A stretch of DNA of 33,129 nt from Bacteroidaceae bacterium (GTDB lineage Bacteria; Bacteroidota; Bacteroidia; Bacteroidales; Bacteroidaceae). The translations under genes and the position numbers were made by a program. The DNA lies in NCBI GenBank assembly GCA_024401165.1, contig JAKSLN010000017.1, positions 1-33,129 on the forward strand. The letters are read 5' to 3'. Position 1 is the stretch's first letter. The number at the start of each line of letters is the position of its first letter. Shown here piece after piece: positions 7,144 through 13,850 of the stretch. The notes below the pieces were generated by a model. The model saw only the letters and a program-made list of their open reading frames with translations, was not told the origin of the DNA and searched no databases.

Positions 7144-7380
7144 ATGAAGACAGCATTTCCTTCGCCCACCATCGGCCAGCAGATCAAGGCAGAGCTCATC
7201 AATCAGGGCATTTCGATTAGCGACTTTGCCCGTAGTATCAACTGCTCACGTCCCAACGTGCATGACATTATGAAGCGTTCAAGCATTGACAGCGAACTGT
7301 TGATGCGCATCTCGCGCGTGCTGCATGTCAACTTTTTCAAGCGTCTGAGCGAACAACTCGATGAAGAGATTGCCGCTTGA
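7144..7380 (+). CDS. Small Cro/CI-type HTH protein
   Basis: The start is taken at 7144 (MKTAFPSPTIGQQIKAELIN), after the promoter at 7112, not at the in-frame ATG at 7102, which lies upstream of the -7 box. The 78-residue product is almost entirely one HTH_XRE domain: helix 2 and the recognition helix read ISISDFARSINCSRPNVHDI, followed by SELLMRISRVLHVNFFKRLS. It should bind DNA as a dimer and may repress its own promoter. The AAA+ ATPase gene follows after 49 bases, so both are probably one transcript. No toxin domain is present, so I do not call the pair a toxin-antitoxin system. Confidence 0.8.
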   Translation: MKTAFPSPTIGQQIKAELINQGISISDFARSINCSRPNVHDIMKRSSIDSELLMRISRVLHVNFFKRLSEQLDEEIAA

Positions 7381-7429
7381 CCAGCACTTCTGTATATACA
7401 ATTATTAATATATAACATAGATTCAGGTT

Positions 7430-9136
7430 ATGATCAAGAACGAAACAACACTCACTAACGCTACCGCATTGGAGCACATCTTCGACATCTCACGCAATTC
7501 GGGTTTCTCAGAAGATTTCATCTTGGCTGCAGAACCTTATGTGGACTACTTGCAGCAGCACTTCCACTTGACTGGGACCGCAAAGGAGATTGCAATCCAG
7601 TATGCTGTCATGGCTTTGACTATCGAGGAAGACACTGCTATCACAAAACGCGATATTGCACGGCATGCAAACATTACAAACATCTCGATGCTCGGTTTTT
7701 CCTCCCTGATCGAAAAGATGCGCTCAATTGGAGTGCTTCGACATTGCAGCTTATACCTCCGTGGAGAAGCTTCTATTGGATACTCCGCCACTCCCGAGTG
7801 CCAGACGGCGGTGATGGATGATGTCTCGTTCGTTGCTCTCGATTACTCGAAGTGGACAAGCATTCAGATCCTCATGCAGATTAACCGTTGGATTAAGATC
7901 ACTCACCGCCACAGTGAGTACTACGATATGATGCTCGATAACATCCAACATCTGTTGAAGAACACAAAGCACCTTGAATTGACAAGGCAGGTGCTCGGCT
8001 TGGATCTCGACGCTCATCATCGCATGTTCTTCCTCACGGCTGCCTGTTTTCAGATTCTCCGTCACTGTCATGCCATTGGTCCTGAACAGTACGAAGACAT
8101 CATGGTAGAATACTATGATTTGAACTCGATGTGCGAAGACATTGACGAAGGTACTGATCCATTGGCGAAGCTGGGTTTGCTCGAGAACGACACAACTGAC
8201 GGAATTGCCAATCGTGGTTCGTATTGCCTGACAGAGTTCGCGTTGAATACGGTGCTCAAGGATTGCAGCTACAAAATACTGAGTCGGCAGCAAAATCGCA
8301 ATGTCAAGAAAAACGGCATGATCACCCCTGAGGATATTGCTGTCAAGACATTATATTATAACGACCGTGAAGGCGAGCAGGTGGCACGTCTCCATGACAT
8401 GCTGCAGCCCGGACGCTATCAGAAGGTAGAACAATGCCTAAAGGAGTCTGGTTTGCGCACAGGATTCTGTATCTTGCTTTATGGCAACAAACCAGGCACA
8501 GGAAAGACAGAAACTGTATTGCAACTGTGTCGCCAGACAGGTCACCCCATCATGCAAGTTCGCATGAGCGACATCCGCTCGAAGTGGGTGGGCGAGTCGG
8601 AGAAGCATGTACAATCCATCTTCGACCGTTACAAGACACTCGTGACCGAAAGCCGCAAGCACGACACTCCGCTGCCTGTGCTATTGCTCAACGAGGCAGA
8701 TGCCCTGATGGGATCTCGTCGTGCCAGCAACGACATGTCATCGGCCGATAAGATGGAGAACACGATTCAGAACATTATCCTCCAGAATATGGAGGATCTG
8801 GACGGCATCATGGTTGCCACCACCAACCTAACTAAGAATCTCGATCGCGCCATGGCACGCCGTTGGATTATGACCATCCACTTTGATGCTCCATCGCTGC
8901 CGGCACGCGCCAGCATCTTCCGTTCGATGCTGTCTGAACTTAGCGAGCAGCAGGCAATGACGTTGGCAAGCGAGTTCCCAACATTTGCTGGTGGTCAGAT
9001 TGAGAATGTCACTCGTCGCTTCAAACTTGAGTCGGCACTCTATGACATTCCATTTGGACTCGACACGCTCCGTCGCATCTGTCGAGAGGAAGGCATCGAG
9101 ACAGAAGGCCCACGCTCCATTGGTTTCAACAGATGA
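7430..9136 (+). CDS. AAA+ ATPase with an N-terminal helical region
   Basis: The 568-residue protein has a C-terminal AAA+ module: Walker A GNKPGTGKT at residues 352-360, a Walker-B-like LLLNEAD at about 418-424, sensor-1 ATTN near 463-466, and ARRW near 478 as a likely arginine finger. Asn replaces the usual Asp of Walker B, while the catalytic Glu is kept. Residues 1-300 are helical, with a winged-helix-like stretch (TKRDIARHANITNISMLGFS). It should hydrolyse ATP as a ring to remodel a protein partner, unknown here. It lies downstream of the HTH gene. The frame is intact, with codon use between that of the AT-rich island and the GC-rich region to the right. Confidence 0.8.
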   Translation: MIKNETTLTNATALEHIFDISRNSGFSEDFILAAEPYVDYLQQHFHLTGTAKEIAIQYAVMALTIEEDTAITKRDIARHANITNISMLGFSSLIEKMRSIGVLRHCSLYLRGEASIGYSATPECQTAVMDDVSFVALDYSKWTSIQILMQINRWIKITHRHSEYYDMMLDNIQHLLKNTKHLELTRQVLGLDLDAHHRMFFLTAACFQILRHCHAIGPEQYEDIMVEYYDLNSMCEDIDEGTDPLAKLGLLENDTTDGIANRGSYCLTEFALNTVLKDCSYKILSRQQNRNVKKNGMITPEDIAVKTLYYNDREGEQVARLHDMLQPGRYQKVEQCLKESGLRTGFCILLYGNKPGTGKTETVLQLCRQTGHPIMQVRMSDIRSKWVGESEKHVQSIFDRYKTLVTESRKHDTPLPVLLLNEADALMGSRRASNDMSSADKMENTIQNIILQNMEDLDGIMVATTNLTKNLDRAMARRWIMTIHFDAPSLPARASIFRSMLSELSEQQAMTLASEFPTFAGGQIENVTRRFKLESALYDIPFGLDTLRRICREEGIETEGPRSIGFNR

Positions 9137-9194
9137 GGGGTGGGGAGACAAAAGTGAAAAATTATTATTGTATTAAACTAAAACACAACATATT

Positions 9195-9431
9195 ATGAGA
9201 AGAATAGAAGCAACGGAAGATATGCTGGCAGCAGCAAAGGCACTTGTGCCAACTTAGGAAGAAGTGTTGGCGAAAGGTTACATCGAGTCAGGAGACTTTA
9301 TGTGCACATGGGGATGGCTATGGTCTCAACGCTGTCTCCGTTTCATTGGAATCTGCAAGATTAACAAACAACTCTCCAAAGAGCGCATGTCAGTAGTTTG
9401 GGATGTAGTAGATGAGAAGTATGTCTTTTAA
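9195..9431 (+). pseudogene. 78-codon gene interrupted by an in-frame amber codon
   Basis: The frame opens MRRIEATEDMLAAAKALVPT, meets TAG at 9255-9257, then continues in the same frame as EEVLAKGYIESGDFMCTWGW through LRFIGICKINKQLSKERMSV to TAA at 9429-9431. Both halves look like one soluble protein of about 78 residues. The most economical reading is a nonsense mutation. Read-through by a suppressor tRNA cannot be excluded but nothing supports it. It begins 58 bases after the AAA+ gene. I recognise no family. Confidence 0.55.
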
Positions 9432-9556
9432 TCGCCGGTGTTCCCTAAGCAAAGAACCCTAAGCCTTTGTATAAAATAATGAACTGGTAATTATCAGCAA
9501 TAGAGTATGGTAAAATTAACGAAAACATATCACACCAAACACAGAGGATTTGTAAT

Positions 9557-10000
9557 ATGGAAATTAAGTTATCGGTCATGCTATTATTAGCCATTGCTGT
9601 TCTCTTTTCTTCATGCCAGCGCAGTAGCCGTGTGGATGAAGAAAAGACGGACAGGGTATGCGTCATCTCTGATGACAGCATCATAACAGCATATTGGTGG
9701 GACACTCATGAGGGTGGTACTGCCACACAGATAGATGCTGTTGTCTATTTCAAGACAGAGTCGGGAGAGGTTAAGTCGGAACATCGTCCATTGATGCAGC
9801 TTGTTGATACTGATTATTCCAGCCATGCGGAGATAGAGAAGATAATACACCTTGAGGATGAGTATGGTCAGAAGGTCTATTTCTTCTTCCTCTTCAACAA
9901 GGAGAGCAGCACTCTCTTCACGCATCATATTGTAGCGTTCACCATTGACGGAGATCGTCTGAAGCCTAACAACAAGTGGCAGATGGTATCACTAAAATAA
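9557..10000 (+). CDS. Small lipoprotein, 147 residues
   Basis: The N-terminus MEIKLSVMLLLAIAVLFSSC is a lipoprotein signal with lipobox FSSC; cleavage would leave Cys20 lipidated. The mature part is a soluble beta-rich domain (ITAYWWDTHEGG, DAVVYFKTESGEVKSEH, VYFFFLFNKES) with no family I recognise. It should sit at the inner or outer membrane, facing the periplasm or surface. The next gene starts 7 bases after its stop codon, so both are co-transcribed. No good promoter is visible in the 125 bases ahead, which hold a short CCCTAAGC direct repeat near 9442-9463. Confidence 0.75.
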   Translation: MEIKLSVMLLLAIAVLFSSCQRSSRVDEEKTDRVCVISDDSIITAYWWDTHEGGTATQIDAVVYFKTESGEVKSEHRPLMQLVDTDYSSHAEIEKIIHLEDEYGQKVYFFFLFNKESSTLFTHHIVAFTIDGDRLKPNNKWQMVSLK

Positions 10001-10007
10001 CATATTT

Positions 10008-10706
10008 ATGACAGCAAATACATGTTTTATATTCCATTTCCTACCTAAGATTGTAGCAGAACCCTATATCGATTATTTGTCTCCTTATGCTCCAGACTTC
10101 ACGGTTGAGGATCTTCTCGATTTGCCGAAGCGTCTGCAACAGGCTTACGATGAAAGTCCTTATAGTAAAGATTATCCATATGACATTTCACGTCTTACAA
10201 TACGCAAGTCGGGAGATCTTGATGAAACCTTTCAAATAATAGATTTCGCTCCACGTGAAGTAGATGACAATGCCTATGCTGTAAAGGGTGTTGTGCATAC
10301 CGTTTTCAATGAGTATAGTTACTACTATACGGTGGAAGAGAGTGCTGAGAGTCCAGGCAAGTATTTTCTCTGCCACCCTGAAGTAGGTAGCCATTCGTTC
10401 ATGTCTCTGTCATGGGAGCATATCCCTACCGACGAGGAATTGATTGAAGTGCTTTCCACTCTCGGATTAGATTTCGACAAACTCGCATCTCACATTAATA
10501 TGCTGGAAGCAAACTACAAAGAAGCCAGTAGATCGTTTCGTGAGTTTCGTAAGCGAAGGAAACTTGCGGAAACTACTGATGAGGATGACCTGCTGATTGG
10601 TTGTGCCGAGCACGGTGCATTCAGTGCATTGGAAATGTTGGATTACGAGATATCACGCAAGCAATCGTTCCTACAAAAGAAACTGCAAGAGTGTCGGAAA
10701 TCCTGA
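10008..10706 (+). CDS. Hypothetical protein, 232 residues
   Basis: The protein begins MTANTCFIFHFLPKIVAEPY and is soluble, with a hydrophobic patch too weak for a clear signal peptide. The middle has SYYYTVEESAESPGKYFLCH, then a helical part (EELIEVLSTLGLDFDKLASH), and the last 90 residues are basic and then acidic helices (EFRKRRKLAETTDEDDLL), perhaps a coiled coil. I recognise no family. It follows the lipoprotein gene by 7 bases. Its stop codon lies inside the first direct repeat of promoter module 2, so a bound regulator would sit over the gene end. Confidence 0.6.
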   Translation: MTANTCFIFHFLPKIVAEPYIDYLSPYAPDFTVEDLLDLPKRLQQAYDESPYSKDYPYDISRLTIRKSGDLDETFQIIDFAPREVDDNAYAVKGVVHTVFNEYSYYYTVEESAESPGKYFLCHPEVGSHSFMSLSWEHIPTDEELIEVLSTLGLDFDKLASHINMLEANYKEASRSFREFRKRRKLAETTDEDDLLIGCAEHGAFSALEMLDYEISRKQSFLQKKLQECRKS

Positions 10707-10772
10707 CACCAGATGTTAATTTTTCCGACACTATTGATACATATAAATTAAAAAAAACATTGTACCTTTGCA
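10692..10772 (+). promoter_or_regulatory. Promoter module copy 2 with paired C(C/T)GACAC repeats
   Basis: CTGACAC (10,703-10,709) and CCGACAC (10,725-10,731) are 22 bases apart, and TACCTTTG (10,763-10,770) begins 38 bases after the second. Both distances are identical to copy 1 at 6-73. An inverted GTGTCGG at 10,691 adds a hairpin with the first repeat. No strong -33 TTTG is present. The promoter leads, after about 76 bases, to the 41-residue peptide at 10,847. The bases between also resemble those of unit 1 in patches (GAAnCGCT, GTAGGnAT, ATAATT), so the similarity extends past the promoter. Confidence 0.7.
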
Positions 10773-10846
10773 TCATGAAGACAGAAAATGCCGAAGCGCT
10801 GTCATTATAATAAGGTTGTAGGTATCACATAATTATTTGAAAGGTT

Positions 10847-10972
10847 ATGGTAGCTTTATTAGGTGGACTTCTTACTTTTGGATTTGGTCTGTTTCTTATC
10901 TTTTTGATTGCCTACATAGTGTTTGGTGCAATCTCACTCGTATTTGGCATAATCGAATACTTTCTTGAATAG
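10847..10972 (+). CDS. 41-residue single-span membrane peptide, unit 2
   Basis: The product starts MVALLGGLLTFGFGLFLIFL and ends GIIEYFLE: exactly 41 residues, like the peptide at 156, and almost wholly hydrophobic with many glycines and an acidic tail. It starts 84 bases after the -7 box at 10,763 and is followed after 20 bases by the gene at 10,993. An AAAGG ribosome-binding sequence lies close ahead. A short 11-codon frame (MKTENAEALSL, 10,775-10,810) precedes it in the leader and may be a leader peptide or chance. Function is unknown; the size, glycine content and control region fit a secreted or membrane-active peptide, but this is inference. Confidence 0.6.
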   Translation: MVALLGGLLTFGFGLFLIFLIAYIVFGAISLVFGIIEYFLE

Positions 10973-10992
10973 TAATAACAACTTAAACAAAT

Positions 10993-11454
10993 ATGAATAT
11001 GACACAGTTAGAAGAACACGTATTTCTTGTTGTTGATAACGAGGAACACATGGAGGCATTGCGTCAGGCGATAATTGACAATGACCTTGTGGATGACGAT
11101 GAGAACGAGAAGTACACCGCTTATTCTCCTCAGAACAAAGGTTGCAGTAAGGAGAATCCTTTTGTGATCAACGAGGCATCACCTTTGTACATACCCTTGG
11201 AGCGCTATATCATAGAGTATCTCTTTGGAGCTTCTCCTATGAGAGTGGATGAGTATAAAATCGTGAAACAGAGTCTCGTCTGGGAAGGCGGCAGATCGTA
11301 TGACTGCATCGAGATTGAGGTTACTCCATGGGGTGATTGTGACATCCTGTTCGAAGATGATGAGGATAATCCTAATCAGGATATCCACATAGAGACGTAT
11401 TGGTTTGATATCACAGCCGGTATCACTGCATGCAGGCCAAAACATGAACATTAA
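10993..11454 (+). CDS. Hypothetical acidic protein, 153 residues
   Basis: The product starts MNMTQLEEHVFLVVDNEEHM and is strongly acidic, with a DEDNPNQD stretch near the end and ITACRPKHEH at the C-terminus. It is soluble, with no signal peptide, and a beta-rich second half (YDCIEIEVTPWGDCDILFED). I recognise no family. It is the second gene of unit 2, directly behind the 41-residue peptide, where unit 1 has an LRR protein instead. The place might suggest a partner or immunity protein for the peptide, but nothing in the sequence proves it. Confidence 0.65.
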   Translation: MNMTQLEEHVFLVVDNEEHMEALRQAIIDNDLVDDDENEKYTAYSPQNKGCSKENPFVINEASPLYIPLERYIIEYLFGASPMRVDEYKIVKQSLVWEGGRSYDCIEIEVTPWGDCDILFEDDEDNPNQDIHIETYWFDITAGITACRPKHEH

Positions 11455-11471
11455 AAAATAACGAATAGGGT

Positions 11472-11595
11472 ATGAAGAACATCGGAAAACAAATAAGGAA
11501 GGTATATAAAGAGTCAGGCCTGCTAAAGACAACCACTACATGATGATAGCAATGATGTGAAGTTTTACCGCTTCTCTTGTGAACAAACCTTTTAA
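11472..11595 (+). pseudogene. Short gene remnant with a frameshift
   Basis: A frame opens MKNIGKQIRKVYKESGLLKT and stops after 23 codons. One base off, coding-like text continues as DDSNDVKFYRFSCEQTF to a TAA at 11,593-11,595. The two parts together would make a protein of about 40 residues. Both are short, so chance cannot be excluded. Confidence 0.3.
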
Positions 11596-11628
11596 AGGTA
11601 GCAAAACTTAAACAAATTTAAAGGACGT

Positions 11629-12189
11629 ATGAAGATATACATCAAAGCAGACCCAAATTTTGAAAATTGCTTATATCCATGGCGCAAGAATATTGAAGAA
11701 CAGATAAAGGAAACGACAAGTCTTATTTCTGCGGAGTATGAGATAAGTATCTTTGAATGGTTCAACACCGAAGAACAATGTCCATATTTCCCTTCATTCA
11801 TCCAGGAGGACATACACGCAAGATATATCAGAAACGGAGCAAGTCATTTTTACTTCGGCGAAACAGGACCTTATTATCATTTGCTGTTTTCGTGGGAACC
11901 CGCTGATTTCATCAAGCCAAATGACATGCTTAATGAAGATGATTATGATGAAGCACAAGCACTTGCCATCGCGAAAGAAGAATACGCTGACATTTGTAAG
12001 AAGTTAGGTGTACCATATGATTGCGATCTTAAAGTACCTGATGGCTTTGTTTATATAGGAACATACGTTGATGGGCAGGATGAACCTTTGTCACTTCCCG
12101 GACTGAAACTTGAAGAGGATGATGATGGAACATCCTATCTTGCCCATTGCATAAGGCATGGAGATATAAGAAAAAATCGTAATATATGA
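11629..12189 (+). CDS. Hypothetical protein, 186 residues
   Basis: The frame begins MKIYIKADPNFENCLYPWRK behind a good AAAGGA ribosome-binding sequence. The product is acidic and soluble, with many aromatic residues (FYFGETGPYYHLLFSWEPAD) and a C-terminal half with GFVYIGTYVDGQDEPLSLPG. No family is recognised. Its stop overlaps the start of the next gene by 4 bases (ATGA), so translation is coupled. A 27-codon frame at 12,436 resembles its N-terminus and may be the stump of a second copy. Confidence 0.65.
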   Translation: MKIYIKADPNFENCLYPWRKNIEEQIKETTSLISAEYEISIFEWFNTEEQCPYFPSFIQEDIHARYIRNGASHFYFGETGPYYHLLFSWEPADFIKPNDMLNEDDYDEAQALAIAKEEYADICKKLGVPYDCDLKVPDGFVYIGTYVDGQDEPLSLPGLKLEEDDDGTSYLAHCIRHGDIRKNRNI

Positions 12190-12380
12190 AAGCATTCTTC
12201 GCTTCCATATTGCTACTTATTACGATAGCAATCATCTGTTATCCTCTGTACATTGTATGGCAAGGACTAACATCGGAAATGCCTATGTATGGCAGAATAA
12301 TCATGGTGGTCTTAGGACTCTTTTTGTGCTGGTTGGTAAAGCCAATTTCCGTACTTACTGGCAAAGATTTAAAATTTTGA
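12186..12380 (+). CDS. Small two-span membrane protein, 64 residues
   Basis: The start overlaps the stop of the previous gene (ATGA). The product has two hydrophobic segments, about residues 3-25 (FFASILLLITIAIICYPLY) and 37-55 (IIMVVLGLFLCWLVKPISV), with a short polar loop between. It is probably an inner-membrane hairpin. I recognise no family. Coupling to the soluble protein before it suggests they act together. Confidence 0.6.
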   Translation: MKAFFASILLLITIAIICYPLYIVWQGLTSEMPMYGRIIMVVLGLFLCWLVKPISVLTGKDLKF

Positions 12381-12435
12381 AAAAAGGAAGATAATCGGTA
12401 CACTTAAGTTTAACTCTGTCAAACAAATAAAACTC

Positions 12436-12519
12436 ATGAAAATATACGCAAGTATCCTGGAGTTCTATCATAAAAATTGTGCCTCTTACTGGACAAAGTT
12501 CATCACGGAACAAACGTAG
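12436..12519 (+). pseudogene. Truncated N-terminal fragment similar to the gene at 11629
   Basis: The 27-codon frame MKIYASILEFYHKNCASYWT shares a spaced pattern with MKIYIKADPNFENCLYPWRK of the gene at 11,629: MKIY, then F, NC, W and K, and EQ further on, with one gap. It ends at a TAG just where the similarity would continue. The upstream bases are also alike. This is probably the stump of a duplicated gene; the short length keeps confidence low. Confidence 0.3.
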
Positions 12520-12553
12520 TTTGACTTCTATTCGAATACCGTAAAAGACAACA

Positions 12554-12598
12554 AAAAGCAACATGGCAAAACTTGTAAAATTTGACCATGTTGCTTTT
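12554..12598. terminator. Bidirectional terminator at the island's right edge
   Basis: AAAAGCAACATGG (12,554-12,566) and CCATGTTGCTTTT (12,586-12,598) are perfect inverted repeats of 13 bases, with A-runs before and T-runs after. It lies between the last + strand gene of region A and the convergent minus-strand gene ending at 12,643, so it can serve both. Confidence 0.8.
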
Positions 12599-12642
12599 AT
12601 CAATGCTCTAAATAGAAATAGATTGATGCTGATTGTGTGCGA

Positions 12643-12864
12643 TCAATACTCGTCTTCGTTGAAGAGGAAGTCTTCCTTGGTGGGATAATCGGGCCAGACG
12701 TCTTCGATGGTTTCATAGATTTCGCCTTCGTCCTCAATTTCCTGCAGGTTTTCAATTACCTCCATGGGGCATCCTGAACGCATGGCATAGTCGACCAACT
12801 CGTCCTTGGTGGCTGGCCAAGGTGCGTCTTCCAGTTTTGAAGCCAATTCCAAAGTCCAATACAT
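12643..12864 (-). CDS. DUF2795 family protein
   Basis: The 73-residue product starts MYWTLELASKLEDAPWPATK and carries the family's conserved parts: DELVDYAMRSGCPMEVIENL, an acidic stretch, then a tail EDVWPDYPTKEDFLFNEDEY. DUF2795 proteins of this length are widespread and highly conserved in Bacteroidales; their role is not established as far as I know. It is soluble, acidic and has no signal peptide. A -7-like TATATTTG on the minus strand (12,997-13,004) would give a leader of about 130 bases. It marks the return to ordinary chromosomal genes to the right of the AT-rich region. Confidence 0.85.
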   Translation of the reverse strand: MYWTLELASKLEDAPWPATKDELVDYAMRSGCPMEVIENLQEIEDEGEIYETIEDVWPDYPTKEDFLFNEDEY

Positions 12865-12996
12865 AAATCTATAGTTAATTATGAATTACGAAATTTCAAA
12901 GAAGCATCCATACCCCACGAAACACTGGTAGCGAAACGCCTTGCTCCGTGCACCGCTATCGAACTGATTTCGAAGGGCATTCCTTTTTTGAGGGCG

Positions 12997-13004
12997 CAAA
13001 TATA
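12997..13004 (-). promoter_or_regulatory. -7 box for the DUF2795 gene
   Basis: On the minus strand this reads TATATTTG followed by CG, fitting TAnnTTTG. No -33 TTTG is seen at the right distance. The leader to the ATG at 12,864 is about 130 bases and contains a weak TAGCG/CGCTA stem, too weak to call a riboswitch. Confidence 0.4.
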
Positions 13005-13107
13005 GTAATTATTCCAATAAGTCGGTGAAAAATGAAAGTTTTTTTTCGCAGAGCGAGCATTTTTTTGTCCTGCAGAGCCGAAATCCTTCATAAAGAAGGA
13101 GAAAACG

Positions 13108-13659
13108 TCAGAAATTTACGATATAATCCTTCCGATTGAGGCGTTTGTTGAACATGACGATGCCCACGTCGTAGAGGTCGAAGGAGATGGCCACACGCTG
13201 GTCGCTAAGGAGCTGCTGCCAGAAGGGAAGGTGGGTTTGCAGATTGTCAAGGACAAGAACCGTATCGGGGTGAGTGTAGAGGAGGACGTCGGCATTGGGA
13301 GCATCGAGATAGATTAGGTCGAAGGAGGGCGAGGAGAGGCTGTCTGTCCACTGGGCTGAGGGAACAGCTGCCTGAAGGCTGGCCTTGGCGATGGGGGTGC
13401 CGCCCAAGATGCAGGCACGACGAGGATGAGCGTAGTTGGCAACGCGAAAGAGCAGGCGGGAAAGCTTGACGGGACGCAGCCGCAAACGACAGATCCACTG
13501 GGGATGCAGCAGGTCGAGCTGGCGATAGGCATAATAAGGCCAACGCTCGTAGACAACATCGGTTATGAAGTTGAAAGCGAAGGGTGAATGGACACCGTAT
13601 CCGCGGCGCTTGCGGAAGCGGCGAAGCCAGACGAGGGGATTCAGGAACAACTTGCTCAT
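13108..13659 (-). CDS. SAM-dependent methyltransferase-like protein
   Basis: The 183-residue product has the opening RKRRGYGVHSPFAFNFITDV that I know from a Bacteroidetes family annotated as class I methyltransferases. It also has an FDLIYLDAP motif near residue 115, typical of the strand-4 region of that fold, and a closing DVGIVMFNKRLNRKDYIVNF. At 183 residues it is short for the family (usually about 230-260), and the glycine-rich SAM loop is reduced to ACILGGTPIA, so activity may be lost or altered. It is cytoplasmic and transcribed alone from a minus-strand promoter (-7 at 13,667-13,674). The substrate is unknown. Confidence 0.6.
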   Translation of the reverse strand: MSKLFLNPLVWLRRFRKRRGYGVHSPFAFNFITDVVYERWPYYAYRQLDLLHPQWICRLRLRPVKLSRLLFRVANYAHPRRACILGGTPIAKASLQAAVPSAQWTDSLSSPSFDLIYLDAPNADVLLYTHPDTVLVLDNLQTHLPFWQQLLSDQRVAISFDLYDVGIVMFNKRLNRKDYIVNF

Positions 13660-13666
13660 TCATCTG

Positions 13667-13697
13667 CAAAGTTAGCAAAAAGGCACAGGAAAACAAA
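13667..13697 (-). promoter_or_regulatory. Promoter of the methyltransferase-like gene
   Basis: On the minus strand, TTTG (complement of 13,694-13,697) and TAACTTTG (complement of 13,667-13,674) are separated by 19 bases, close to the start codon at 13,659. The short distance to the ATG implies a very short leader. Confidence 0.6.
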
Positions 13698-13733
13698 AAA
13701 AACATCCAAATTTGCACGTTTTTTCCTTATTTA

Positions 13734-13765
13734 TTTGGTAAGGTGCAAAGATTTCGTTTATTTTG
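13734..13765 (+). promoter_or_regulatory. Promoter of the discoidin-domain gene
   Basis: TTTG at 13,734-13,737 and TTATTTTG at 13,758-13,765 are separated by 20 bases. The second position of the -7 box is T instead of A, so it is a weaker match. The leader to 13,851 is about 80 bases and AT-rich. Confidence 0.5.
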
Positions 13766-13850
13766 CATATTCTACTTCGGCAAAAGAAGCATGAACTGAG
13801 AACCGAAATTTTTAACTATTCATATTTATTAACCTAAAACTAAAACGTGT

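Noticed and set aside
12865..13107. Possible riboswitch or structured leader ahead of the DUF2795 gene
   Set aside because: Only a weak five-base stem was found and no known riboswitch core could be recognised.
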